Position numbers and translations under genes: made by a program
Source: Cinclus cinclus
Taxonomy: Eukaryota; Chordata; Aves; Passeriformes; Cinclidae
Assembly (NCBI RefSeq): GCF_963662255.1
Contig: NC_085060.1
Location: 12,433,925-12,497,924, forward strand
DNA length: 64,000 nt
Reading direction: 5' to 3'
Notes under the pieces: generated by a model
The model's database searches: none
The model's input: only the letters and a program-made list of their open reading frames with translations
Told to the model about the DNA's origin: nothing
Shown here: positions 12,361-24,859 of the stretch, piece by piece
Layout: each line of letters begins with the position of its first letter
Position numbering within the stretch: the first letter of the stretch is position 1

Positions 12361-14860
12361 AACAGGCCATGGAATGAAAAAGAAACTGAGAAAGCATCAA
12401 TATAAATAATCTGTAGGTAAAATGGAGACAGAGAAAAAAATAAGTTAATGAAAATGTCCTAAAAACCTGGTTTATAAAGAGAGCGTACAAATATTATACT
12501 GTAATACACCTGAAGATAACCAGATTTAAAATCTTCCTCCCTGCCTGGTTGCTGAAGAGACAAACACCCTTGAGCTTCAGGGTTCATGTAAGCCTAGTCA
12601 CAGACTAAGTATTAATTTAAAAAATAAGAAGAAAAGAAAGAGAGAGGAAGCACAAGAGTAACAGCAGATAAAAAGGCAATATTTGGCATGTATATTAAGT
12701 GGAAGTCAAAGTTACAGCCATTGCAAATCTGCCATCAGGTTGCTGGGGGAACACAATAAAAGCACAATATCCAGCTAGAGAACTTAAGTATATCTAATAT
12801 GAGAAACAGAGCAGGTAGTGATGATGAAGGATTGGGGTTTTTTTCCCCATTAAATTTGACAATGGATAGCATTCAGAATGAGGGAACAGCTCAATTAAAC
12901 CAGGAACAGAGGGAATCACTCCAGAAATGTCAAGATATATGTCAATTTATAGGTCATTCACCAGATACCAACAAAGAAACACTCAAATTTCTACATGGTC
13001 TGGATATGTTTCTACCACACTAATAAGGTATTCTGTCCACATTGCTTATGCCAAGACTTATGCTAAAGCTCCTATTACTGTTTCCATCAAATAATGATCT
13101 ATATTTTACAACAGTCTATTCAAAATGTTATGGATAAAAGCATCCCCTGCTGCTTTGACAATGCTTGGCACACTTTAACTCCTTGTTCCTGCTGTCTCCT
13201 GAATCTTACCTAGTCCATTACCCACATGCCAAGTGTTTCTGCATCTTTCTGTTCACTCCCAATCTCTTGTCTGTAATCTGTTGTTCCCTTCTCTCCCCAC
13301 TGCCTTCTCTCCTCACCTTGTCCCTCTATCTCCACAATACCAATCATCACCCATCACTGCTTTTTTTTCAGCCTTCCTTCCACAGCACCTCTTACAACAG
13401 ATACAGCAAGTCTAATTTTGTTTTCAGAAAAGAATCGGAACAATGAGCAAAGCCCTCTAATCCTTTGTGGAGCTAGCTCAACTAAAAAAGCATCACAAAA
13501 TTTCCAATTTCTCTTCTTAAAAGTCTTGGAAAAAAACCTTACCACTAGACGGGAAATAAGCAAGAAATTTAGTGTCCTTCACTGTGTTTGTTGTTTTTCC
13601 AACATCTTTGGATTACACAGACTGGATACACTTCAAGAAAATGGCACAGTCTTATTCATGTAAGAAGTGTATGGTTAGTGCAAAATATGTAAAAGTGAAT
13701 TAGTATTTTAAATGATAGTAGCAGTTATACACATTTAGAGAATTGGTCCTTGCAATCATGAATGAAATACAGCAGCCTTGTGCTTTCTGCCAGCAAAGGC
13801 ACTCAAGGAAAAGCTATTGTATACTAGTAGGAGAGGCCTCTAATGATTATTAAAGCACTGAGGAGACCCAGAGCTTAAAGCAGAGGTGATCCATCAGAGT
13901 CCTGCTACCCCTGAAACTACAGCAATACATACTGACCCCCTTCAGAATTCCAGTTTCCAAATTCACACAAAACTCCGTTAAAAAAAAAAAAAAATCCCTG
14001 GACTAAGGGAGTGTAACACACATTTCCACCTATGTGGATGCTGTGGCAAAACACCAGGATTAAAAAAAAAATAAAATAAACAACCAAACAAAAACAAAGA
14101 GTCTTACACTGCAAACTTCCCTTTTGCATTACCCACACAAAAGGCTAGTCTTGGTGTCTGGATGAGAACTTTATACATGCAGCATCACCAGTACAGCAAT
14201 ACAGAAAACTAAAAAGTCTGTTCACCCAACTCTTATAACATTAAGGACATAAACAGGATTGAGACACTTACGTAGGTACCTTCAGGACAAAATTCTTTGC
14301 ACACAAAAGGAATTACTTTTCCATTAAGAACATGTACTTAATGATAAGAGCAAGCAATTCAAATTCCAGTATCTGCCATACCATCATGAGAGCAGCCTTG
14401 ACTTTGCAAACACCTCCTTTCCATTTTGGTTGGCTGGGCAAGAGAAGCCTAAACTTCCCAGGTCCTTTGGCAGGAACGTCTCATGCATTTTGAGACAGTG
14501 CAGGTGATAAGGGAATCAAGCAAGAGCAGTGTCCTGCCATCCTCATTACACAGAAACCCAAATTAATCCAGATGACAACCAGACCTCGTTTGCTTTGGAC
14601 CCTGAGAACACACACATACAACAAATTGTACAATTTCTCAAACACATCTCAGAATTTATCCTTGTTCAAATCTAAATAATCAGAAAAATATCATCTTGGT
14701 GCACTACAAGGTAGCTAAAGAAGAAACCAAAGCTGTCTTTTATTTTTTTCCTCCCAATTAAAGCCTGTATGAGAAAAAGAAAACAGAGTTTAAGAATAAT
14801 CATTGAGTTTCCCCCTCCTTCCAAATATTGTTTTCAACTTTTAAATCACTGTGTGCCATC
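12361..14860. other. Non-coding sequence with A-rich tracts
   Basis: AT-rich unique sequence. A pyrimidine-rich stretch lies at about 13165-13380. A run of 15 A lies at 13980-13994 and a longer A-rich run at 14062-14099; these account for the F-rich minus-strand frame there. The plus frame 12799-13023 (74 codons from ATG) is hydrophilic and Gln/Glu-rich but has no acceptor or donor context and is unrecognised. Confidence 0.5.
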
Positions 14861-15260
14861 TGGATGAGCACCTTATCACTGGCCAACAGGGGGAATTCAG
14901 TGTTTGTATTTATATTTGCATTTATATGGCATTCTCATACACTGTATCTCAAACCACTGACAGAGCAATGAATCACAGACCTGGTGAGTGGTGACGCATC
15001 ACGGCAGCAGCATCCCACAAATGGTACAGCTGGAAATGCTTTGGGTGCTAATTAATCTTGGTTGCTGGTAATTCAGAGAGAGAGCCTAGCCTGACAGGTT
15101 TGGCTCTGCCTTACAGTTTGGAGGAGAGCTCAGAGAGACAGCATTTTTAAAAATTGCTTTGGGAATACCTGACACAGTATTGCATTGAGGAGATGAGGCC
15201 AGCACAGTGTTCTCAAAAGACAGCCTGTGTTGTAGGTGCTTGATTAAAATACTGTGGGCT
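14860..15260. promoter_or_regulatory. Candidate conserved regulatory element
   Basis: This stretch contains a CTCF-like core, CCAACAGGGGGAATT at 14883-14897, a near-palindromic bZIP-type site, GTGACGCATCAC at 14991-15002, and a TAATTA homeodomain-type site near 15050. It has no transposon signature and few low-complexity runs. The combination resembles vertebrate conserved non-coding elements, but each motif is short enough to occur by chance and conservation cannot be seen from one sequence. Confidence 0.2.
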
Positions 15261-16578
15261 TCAAATAATTTCTTCTCTTTTTTGAAAACATAAACAGACT
15301 ACATCTGATATATTTGGGAACCTAGAAGACTAGTTCATTTATTTTGAGGGAATTTAGAAAAATCACCGAGAGTATTCAGGAGAAAAAAAAACCCAAACAA
15401 ATAAAACCACCAACCTGCCCCCCCCAACACCAGAACTAATTGGCTTTCAAAGGATGTCAAAAATAAATAAAAAAAATCAGTCTGGTTCAGGCTATTTGCA
15501 AAACCTGGATATGGTTTGGAAAAACCCAAAAGGGATGAATGATCCCTTTTTAATTTGCAATTCAAAGCTGGAGTTGGTGCAGATTTAAGACTGTGGTTAG
15601 AAGCAGTAAGACTTGTCCTGCTGTAGGGATCAACCAAGTGATTCTGTAGCTAATAATGCAGCCACTTAAGGTGTGCTCCTCTACCTGCTTCCCACAGAAC
15701 CTGAGACACTTCCAGGGTCACTAAACCACCCAGCAGGAAGGAACTGCTGTATTAATAAAAAAAGTCAGGATTCCTGCAGGACAGCCCCTTTAATGTGATG
15801 GAAAGGAATGAGAGCATCTCCAAACAGCTTCTCTCTGTGCCTCATGCAAAAAGTTACTGCATCAGAGCCCCAAATAATTCATATTTCTTATTTCTCATCA
15901 GCCTTCTCATTCAGTCCCCTTCACACCAACCAACCCAGTAGTAATGCTCATGTTGTAGACTGCTCTGATTAATTGCTCTCATTACAAGCTCATTTTTTAA
16001 ATTTCCCTTCATTTTAATGCAGAACTTTTCTCTGGAACCTGACTTGTAATAAGCAAAAAGCAGTAATAAGCATGAAAACAGGTCCCTGTGGCTGGCAAGA
16101 AGCAAGGGCTTCACCAAAGGGAGAAAAATGAGAAGGCAGCCCCTCAGAAGAGTGGAGCTAATGATGAACAATCACAAGCCAAGTGGCTGGCATTCATACA
16201 TAACAAGGGCTGGCACTCAGGAGAGGAACAGCAAGAAGCAGCATTGCAGAAAGGCCATGGGAAGTGCCCTACAACACCTGGATAAACCCTGCAGCCCTGC
16301 CTGCCGTGTGCTGCTGGAGAGGCCAAAGCAGTGATAGGGGCTTCACTCCAAATGACAGGACAGGCAAGTTTCTTTATTAAAGTGGCACAGTTCCAGCAGG
16401 GATTTTCTTTGAGATAAGTGAAAAGTAGATAAAATGCCAAGTAGTTCTCAGAGGTGAATCAGAGGACTTGCTGTGGACTCACTATAAACTCAGATAAATA
16501 GTAAATATCACTCTCTCTTCACTTTAACTCTGACATTCCCTTTGAGGCAGAATGAATGTGAATGTAAACTTGAGAAAT

Positions 16579-16594
16579 GGGGGGGGGGGGGGGG
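16579..16594. repeat. Poly-G run (16 G)
   Basis: An uninterrupted run of 16 G follows GAGAAAT. Such a run can fold into a G-quadruplex and is prone to length error in sequencing. No gene starts nearby. Confidence 0.95.
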
Positions 16595-17232
16595 CAGAAA
16601 TATTATTCTTTTAATAAATGGATGAAATGCTGAAGTTACTGAATACAACACTCCCAAGGTGTTCTTCAAATGCACTGCCAGTAAAAGAGTGCATGATGAT
16701 TGTTCTTTATGGACTTGTTTCCATAAGTTCAATACTCAAAAAAGGAATATTCTCCTAAATCAGCCTTGAATGCTTAGACTTCTGTCACAATTCAGCTGTT
16801 CTGTGGTGGAAATGCTAATTTAACTTACCTTGCCCTAGCTGATTCTGGAGTCATCCTGTTTCCGTGAATGTGTTCAAAGTTTCAGCATCACAAATCAAAG
16901 GTTCTTAACAGCCCCTCTTTACTATGGAAGAGAGAAAATAAAGTCTGTCTATTTTATTGAATAATATACTGTTTGTTACTGTTACTACTTGCTGTTTGAA
17001 TAATACTAACAGGATGAGAACCATAGGAGCAAGGTACTGCTGTAAACCTCCAAATACAAGGAGGCCAATCAGGAAGAAGTTTCCATTTTCTTAAACAGAA
17101 TTCCCATTTCATCTCTGGCAGAGTCATAATACAGCTCCACCAACTATGAAAATGGAGTTTGGGGGAAAAGAAAAAAAAAACATAGGTCTTGCATCTAGCT
17201 GTCCTCATATCTGGTGTTCTTCCTGTTGTAAC

Positions 17233-17266
17233 AAAAAAAAAAAAAAAAAAAAAAGAGAGAGAGAGA
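17233..17266. repeat. Poly-A followed by (GA)n
   Basis: A run of 22 A passes directly into about six GA units. Poly-A ending in a purine microsatellite often marks an old retroposed tail, but the upstream sequence shows no retroposon I can name and no target duplication was found. Confidence 0.85.
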
Positions 17267-18544
17267 AATTACAGTTTGCAACACAGGCCATGTGTAAAGC
17301 TATGCTAATTTAAAGTACAGGAGCACCTAATACAAGGTAATTTTGCAGTTATTAAGTACTTACTGAACTCTAATATCATAACCAAATTTTTTGCTATGCA
17401 TAAAGAATAAAGTATTTCTGTATTTAGTGAAATGGATAATTAACTGAACGCTCAGTAAATAGCAAGCTTACCCTTGACTTTCCTTGCCACTATTTGCCTG
17501 CTTAGCAGCCATTCTTGGATGCTTAACTAATAACCAGTTCAGCTCTGTGTTCACTCCTTGACAGCTCAGGTTGCCTGATATTTCTCAGTTGCTCTGCACT
17601 GATGTATGCTGCTGAAAAACAAACAGATGTACCAAATCTAGTTTTTTGTGATCATTTCCCAGTCCTTATTTTTACCAATTAAAATTACTTCTTTGAGGCT
17701 TACAGTCCAGAAATCCCATGTTCCCTGACATCTCAGGCTGTGGCTCAGTTCATAGAGAGAGGCAATTCCTCCAGAAAGCCCAGTCTGACACAATCAAATT
17801 CATCTTGTCAAAGTGCAGCTAATCACCACCCTGCACTTAATCACTTCAGCTTTTTCAGATAACTCCAGACAGCACTATGTTTGAGAATTCTTGAAAAGCT
17901 CAATATAACCCGGTATTCAAATAACCCAGATCACAGCTTGTTCATCAACTTGATGCTGCTTTCTACAAATACATCACTATTCATTAAGAATGGTGTCATA
18001 ATTTGATATACAAAGTTTCTGAGAACCTGCTTACATTTTGCAAGTTCCCTGGATATACATCAATGTCCTGGGGATGTTGGAAATGCCTGTGCATTTCTGA
18101 TGTTGAGTTTTGCACATATCATTTTAAAATAGCATTCCTCAACTCTTTAACTGTTGTATATCCATGCATAAGATCAATAAATGCATCTCTACTTCTGAGA
18201 ACGTTCTCAATTTGTGAAGCTTCTTGATGAACTGGCTAAAATTATGGACCTAGTTATTTCTTTTTTTGGACAGGATCTAAGAGCTGAGTGATGTCCATTG
18301 TTGCAGCTGTTTTCAGAACAGAAGGCAGACTGAACACTAAGAGCTAAACAAAGCTCAGTCTACTATCACACTTTCTTCTTCAAATATCAATCCATCCAAG
18401 CTTCCATTGGGCCACTTCGTTTAAAGTCACCTTAGCCCTAATGTTATATTATAAATGCAGTGCAAATTATTGCTCCTTTTCCCTGCTTTCCAGAGTTACG
18501 AATGAGTGGGAGACATTTTCCATTAAAAATTTAAACCAGGCAGA

Positions 18545-18915
18545 ATGTCATGACTGTGAGATGAAAGTAAGGTTGCTCAGAAAGTACTGGAGTAGATGAG
18601 AGAAATCCGCTCTCAGGAACGCCATGCCCTGCGGAGAGGGGAAAGCAATATCATGCCACAGCACTCCTCTATGTACAAGGCATGCAGCCCCCTTTGAAGG
18701 GAAGCAGATGAAAACTGTGCAGCCCCTCAGCAGGAGACTGTCCAAGGCACAGGGGCGCTGAGCAGCTCCCAGGGCAGTGTCAATGCCATCCCACCCAGCT
18801 CTGCAGGCTCCCAGGGTGGCCAGGTTGGCTTGTGCTGCTCAGGGCTAACAGCTGCCTCTAGCCCCGGCTGCCCCCATTTTCCCTTCGTGGAAAGAACTGC
18901 AAATCCCCACACATT
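18545..18915. other. GC-rich patch, no gene recognised
   Basis: A patch clearly richer in G and C than its surroundings. Minus-strand frames 18548-18745 and 18727-18912 run through it. Neither has a recognisable domain, and the scarcity of stops is explained by composition. It could be an eroded mobile element or a regulatory block. Confidence 0.35.
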
Positions 18916-21900
18916 CCATGAAATGAGAGTGGAGTTTGCTGGCTTTAGGGATTAGTAGCACTTCAACTTCTGCTTTCCAGGAGTCCTGCTAACCAGACAG
19001 AGATGATAGGAAAAAAAATACATGATAGGAAAGCCCCCAGATGTTCTCATTAAAACCTTCCTACGATTTTAATATTATTTAATGGAGAAAATAATTTTTA
19101 AAAGTCCAGCTATTTTCAGTTTATTCTAACTTTCAAAGATTGCTTGCCTTCAAAGAGAATTTTTACTTCTCCAGAGGATTATTTTTTTTTAAATCAAGTA
19201 TTATTAAATAATATTAAATCTGTTTATTTCCAAAGGAAATAATTGAAGTCACACTAGGTAAAAGAAGAGAAGGATGACTGATCGGACCTTTTAATTAAAT
19301 GATTAACACTAGTCAGCAACAACACAGTGAAATGACAAAGGAATAATGACCATTTCATGTCTTCACTAAGAATGGAAACAGGGCACCATCAGCATTTAAA
19401 TATTTTCGAATTTTTGAAAATAAGCTAAGTTATGGAACCACTCACCTCAGAAATAATTCATCATTACAACCTTCCAAGTTCAGTATATATATACATATAT
19501 GGAATACATAGTCTGCTCAGTGCATGGAAAAATCAGCTATTCTCAAAAGTGACCAAGAGGAAAAAGGTCAGCCTGTCATATTTTACTAGTATTTGTCCTA
19601 AAGTTGACAAAATGCATTCCTTTGAAATGGATAGACTCTGCTTCAGTGACTCTGTCAAAGCCCTTATAAAAGGAAGTTGCCAAAGTGTTAAGCTATAAAC
19701 AGGACTTCAGTGAAGCCATGAGTACTTAACACTAAAAGTGAAAGACAGTGTAGGGCCTTCTTGTCTAGCTCTAACTCCACTCTTACAAAAATAAAGTTGG
19801 AAATTAAAAAAAAGGGGAGGGGGCATGTCTGCACATAAAATGAGAGCTGGTTAAAACAATGAAAGTAATTTCTCTTATTTAAAGACTTCTCTAACTTTCT
19901 ATATTTTGAATTATACCTTTCAAATTGAATTAATCCCAGCTTGAACAATAGGTTAAGGTCTTCATGTTATCTGAACACAATGTATTTACAAGTTTGTGAG
20001 TATTTACACCCTGAATAAAGCAGAGATAAAACAAAATTGAAACAGGTGTTTTTTGTTTGGGGTGGGGGGTTGTTTGTTTGTTTTCCTCAGCTTTGTGGGT
20101 TATTCCTTAAATAAACTATACAGGCTTCAGGCACACAATGACACTCGGGTGTCTGTGGTACTTTATATCAAATAGCTCTGAAATGTATACTACCAAATAT
20201 ATAGTCTGCTTCTGCAATTTGCTTGTAAACCAAGTAGGAGGAAAGAGTATATCACATGGTGAGCTGCATTTTTATTCAGATCCTCTCATCCAGTCATATT
20301 CTTCCCAAGCAGCTCATCCAATCTACTATCCAGAACTTTGTTCTATGCTGCTTTCTGTGACTGAATAAGGCTAAGACTATAAGTTCTGTCCATATTTTTG
20401 GACACACACAGTTCTAAGAGAAGCCTAAACTGCACTTCTATTTCTTTGCTAACACCTGGCCCTTCAGCTGAGATCAAGGGCAAAATCAGTTCAGTACCTG
20501 AGACACCTTCTCCCAAGAGGCTTCACCCTGCATTAACAGAGAAGGGAACTCAATGATGTTGAGACATTTCCATCACCTCTTATTAATAAGCAAGTCCTTA
20601 AAATGTGTGGCCTTGCTATGGATCACCTAGAGCCTCTTCAGCCCATTATCTTGTCCTAGCTTTTTGCTGTACGGTGTTTGGACTCCTATGTTTATTTTGA
20701 TCACCCATTTTCCATTCTTTATCACATGACAGTGATACATATCTACCTTCCTAAACTTGAATACCAGTAACACAACTATAGGAAGTATGCACATGTGTAT
20801 TTCTATAACACTTCATGGGCTACATCTCATGGTTTGTTTCCTTATATGTTTTTCTGTCGACAAAGAAGTAACTTTTGCTTCATCAGAATAATTTCAAATA
20901 TAGGAAAATATATACAGGAAGAAAAGATTTCATTTGTGTTTCATTTAAACCATATTCTTTGAAGGCAGCAGCACATACTTGGTTGTACGTCTTCAAAATC
21001 CATCTGAACACAAGAGTGAAAGGAGCTGTACAGATGTTCTATATAAATATAAATCAGTAAAAGCTCTACTTAAAGAACTCTGCCACATCTGACTTTCAGT
21101 CTTATTTCCACTGCCATCTTACATTGATAAAGCATTTTCAACTGGCACAACAACCAATTCATTTATATTTTGTATTTTTATAGTTATTTCCTGCTAGGAC
21201 AAAACAAGGTCAAAAATATAAACAGTGTAGCTAAAAATGCAAAGAGCCTGAGGGATTCTCTGAAGTTAGACACTGCAGCATCGGACACATAATACATCTC
21301 TGTTTAAGTGAGCTCACATGCAGACATTTTGTTTCTCAACTGTTTAAGTGTCAGGACAGTTAAAAAGAAAAAGACTATAGTCCTTTGCTATTTTAAGATT
21401 ATTTCCAGTATGCTGCTTTGAGAATTTGACCAAGATGACAGCTTCTTGCCAGTGCTGACAAGGTTATCAGCTTTTGTGGATTTTTTTGACCTCTGCAGCA
21501 ACTGTGCATGAAGAAGAAAAAAAATAAATTTACTTCTTTATTTCTAACTTATCAGGTTTTTATTATCTAACCCTGAAGTGAAAGGAATTCTATGCACTTT
21601 CCCACATTTGTTTCTCATCTTTGCAAATCCCAGTGGCTCCAGAGTCTCAAATGTGAGATAATCTGTAGATCAGTGAGGGTGGATGTAAAACTCTTGCTAA
21701 GCCATGTTTTCCCAGCTGGGGGTAAATTCACTTGCCTGTATGTAAAATTTCCTAATTAGAAATGTCAAGTCCCTGTTAAAAGCTTTCAGAAATTGATGCT
21801 GAGATCTACAAAAATTAACTGTTCCATAGCTGTGTCTTATTTGACTCATCAGGAGAAACTTTCCCATATTATTCATAATTAGGGCTATAGTAGCAGAAGA

Positions 21901-24000
21901 ATTTCAGAATTTTACCAGGTTAGGGGTTTTCTGCCTATCAGCCATAACAGCCCTGGAAATGTGCCCCAGGAGGACCAGAGCACTGGTGCAGGGCACTGCC
22001 CAGGTTCTGGACATCCGTGGTGGGGAGTTGCTTAATTCCCAGAGGCTTTCCGTACCCCAAATCCAGTTTAAAGAGAAAAATTAGGAAAACCTTTGATTAC
22101 TAGCCCACTGATATAAGCTGCGATATTGCTCAGCTCAGAGAGGAACAGACAAGTCCAAACTATGTTATCTCCAGGTTAGAGAAATTAGAGGAGGAATCTG
22201 GGGTCCTTTCAGTGCTTAAATTTTACATCTTTGCCATTGGTGATGGATCTATTGAAATTCAGTGTGAGACTGATAAAGGTAATATATTCAAAACTTATAT
22301 CCTGTCCTCCACTTATTATGAACTTTTCATCACCATAACATAGTTATACTCTGGATGGGTTTTTGCAATGTTACTGCATTTCCTGGCTGTTGCTGTAATT
22401 GGAAGACATTCTAGAATAAAGGCACAGTTACAAGTAACAGCAATTTTCCTATGTTAAAACTCTATTATTTGGTAAAATTGCAGAATGTTGATGTTGGTGA
22501 AGGTAGGAGATGTCTTCAAATATTTGCACAGTGACAGAGCCCTGATTCTGCATCCCAGCTGATCCCACTTATGTATGTAAAAACCATTAACAAGTTCATT
22601 GAAACAGAGGTGATACCAAAGCCTTGAGTAAGCATGGTGTAGTGCCAGAATCATGGCCACAGCTTTCATTTTAGCCTTATCTATAACTAAGGAGGTTTTG
22701 TCATGATAAAACATGATGTGTAGTATCTGTAAATGAAAATCCCTTTAAATAAGTAGAGACAAATTCAAGACACAACAGCCATGTTCCACTTCTTCAACAA
22801 AAAATAAAGTTGGATTTGCGTTCTCAATTAAGCTGAAAATAAACAAGAAAATGAACTGTTGACAAAGGCTGCCACAGTGTTCAGTCAGGTATTTTCTGAA
22901 CTGCAAGTCAGAGAGTGGAACCTGGCAACATAAGATGTATTATGAGTTGATCTTGAATATTTGACCTAAATGTAACAAAATACTCTGAAACTTGGACAGA
23001 TTCAGCTCTCTGCAATAAACATTCAGGGCAAAAGAAATCTCAGAACCCAACCATAGCTGGCCCCTGCCCCATGCTACTGCCAACCTCACTTCTAACACCC
23101 AAGAAACATGGCAAGAAGCCTTGTTTTCTATTTGTATTTCTTATTTCTGTTTATCCAAGGAGAAATCGTGACATCTACCCAAACAAATATTGCCAGAGGT
23201 CACCAGCACCTTTTATTTGTACATCTGAGCTTGCTCATATAATGTCAGTAATTGTCCTTCCTGCTTAGGCTGATAGCTATGATATAACCTGTTTCACTCC
23301 TACTTGCAGAGTTCCAGTTATTGCCATGATTAGATGGTGAATAATACAGGGCTTCAGTGCCATTCTCTCCTTATCAGCAACCAAACAGCTCTACTGCATT
23401 CCACATACAATGACTGGAAAATTTAAACTTGGGATCATACTTTCTCTCCCCATAGGAAATAAAAATTATGGAGGAGAAGAAAAAAAGTTAAACCAGCCTG
23501 GGTTTTTTCACACTTTAAATTAAATAACTGGCTCAAATGTAATGTCTCTATCATGTTGTGAAATAGCTTTCAAATAATGAGAAGACATGAAAGTGGATGC
23601 CACGAATAAGTGAAGTGCTTCCCAGGAAGACAGCAGTTTCATTACAGGAAGAAAAAAATCTTGGAAAGGTAAATATATTTGGACTGTAAACAGGGGTCTG
23701 AAGGATTGTTCAAAGGCTCACCATTTGATTCCAGTACTCATATATAGCAAATATCCTTTTTTTCCTGCTTTGTTTGACTTGTACATAATGGCTACTTATG
23801 GTGCTTCAAAGACAAACTAACAGAATAATTGAAGAAGAAAGAAACTAAAATTAGTTATATCATCTGTGAAGTTTCTATTTAAGAAAAAGCTACTAAACCC
23901 TGGTTAACCTGCCCTTAAAAGAACAAAAGTTAGGTGGTCTCCTGTGACAGTAATTAAGGGAGACCCTTCTTCTCTTATCATTCTATAAGCAGATTATGGT
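18916..24000. other. Unique AT-rich non-coding sequence
   Basis: No gene or named transposon is visible. A short TA-rich run (19483-19500) and a T/G-rich run with (TTTG)n (20049-20088) are the only low-complexity tracts. Open frames are short (up to 88 codons) and compositionally AT-driven. Confidence 0.55.
20049..20088. repeat. T/G-rich low-complexity run with (TTTG)n
   Basis: T and G make up nearly all of this stretch, including a GGGGGG run and three TTTG units. This type of tract is common in bird intergenic DNA. Confidence 0.8.
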
Positions 24001-24019
24001 TACAGCAGAAAAAGAAATA

Positions 24020-24540
24020 GTGTAAGTATCCCTTCAGAGAGTGCAGGATGAACATGTGGCACTTGAGGAGCAGGGCACAGTCCCTCCTGGGAAAGGCAGC
24101 AGGGGACATCGGTGTTCCCCACAGCAGCGCTGATGCAGGAGGAGCAGGTACTCACTGGTGGCTCTGGAGGACAGGTGATTGCCACAGGAGCAGAAAATCC
24201 TCTGTGCTAAGAAGCAAAGAGCTGATGAGTTCAGGAAATGATCCATTAGTTTGCTAGGAATAAAATACTTGTTTTTGCAGAACAAGACACAACATTTTCT
24301 TTGCAGGTAGAGTGCCAGCAACACTTGTCTCCTGGCCAGCACATGGGCTCAGCACAGCCAGCTGTCCAGAGCAGCAGTGGGCAGGAAGCTCAGCAGATGT
24401 TCAGCCTTCTCGGGCACTTGGAGTTCAAAACAGTCATCATCTGCAGCAGAATGAAATCAGCAGGTTGTACATTGGTGCTGGAAACAATACCTTGTGCTGA
24501 CCAGTGAAAGATCTACCAGGGCTCCCCCGCTGCAGAAGGG
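24020..24540. other. GC-moderate patch with overlapping open frames
   Basis: Plus-strand frames (24048-24257, 24301-24507) and minus-strand frames (24000-24185, 24034-24342) overlap. A CCCCACAG acceptor-like site at about 24118-24125 is followed about 23 bp later by a GCAG|GTACTC donor-like site, giving only a microexon-sized gap. I see no recognisable product. Confidence 0.3.
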
Positions 24541-24739
24541 ATGATGGATTTGAGCACTGTAGTCACTCAGCCAACTCTTTCCATCTCAAACAAAAAATCT
24601 TTCACATTCTTTCAGATTCCTGTTAAACTAAAGCATGATCTGTGAGTCATTGTGACAAATAAGAGAAAATTTGACATTGTCAGAAAATCATTCTGAAACT
24701 CGGGACAAATTTGCAACTTGGGAAACTAATTCTCACTTC

Positions 24740-24850
24740 TCACATGCACTTTTAATAGATTTTAATTAGATATCTATCATTCTCATAATCACTACTGTAA
24801 TTACAGGGAGTTATGAGATGCCGAAAGTGCTTCTTTGTTATTTGTAGTTA
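24740..24850. promoter_or_regulatory. Candidate homeodomain-binding element
   Basis: Contains TTTTAATTAGA followed by the perfect 12-bp palindrome CTGTAATTACAG at 24795-24806, centred on TAATTA. Homeodomain proteins bind TAAT cores. Palindromes of this length are expected several times in a window this size, so this is weak evidence. Confidence 0.15.
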
Positions 24851-24859
24851 AAGAAAAAA

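Larger units (their letters stand above)
15261..18540. other. Non-coding sequence with homopolymers
   Basis: AT-rich sequence containing an A-rich/C-rich run (about 15385-15427), the poly-G and poly-A/(GA)n tracts listed separately, and short open frames only. A GC-moderate patch at about 16090-16340 has overlapping frames on both strands without recognisable products. Confidence 0.5.
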
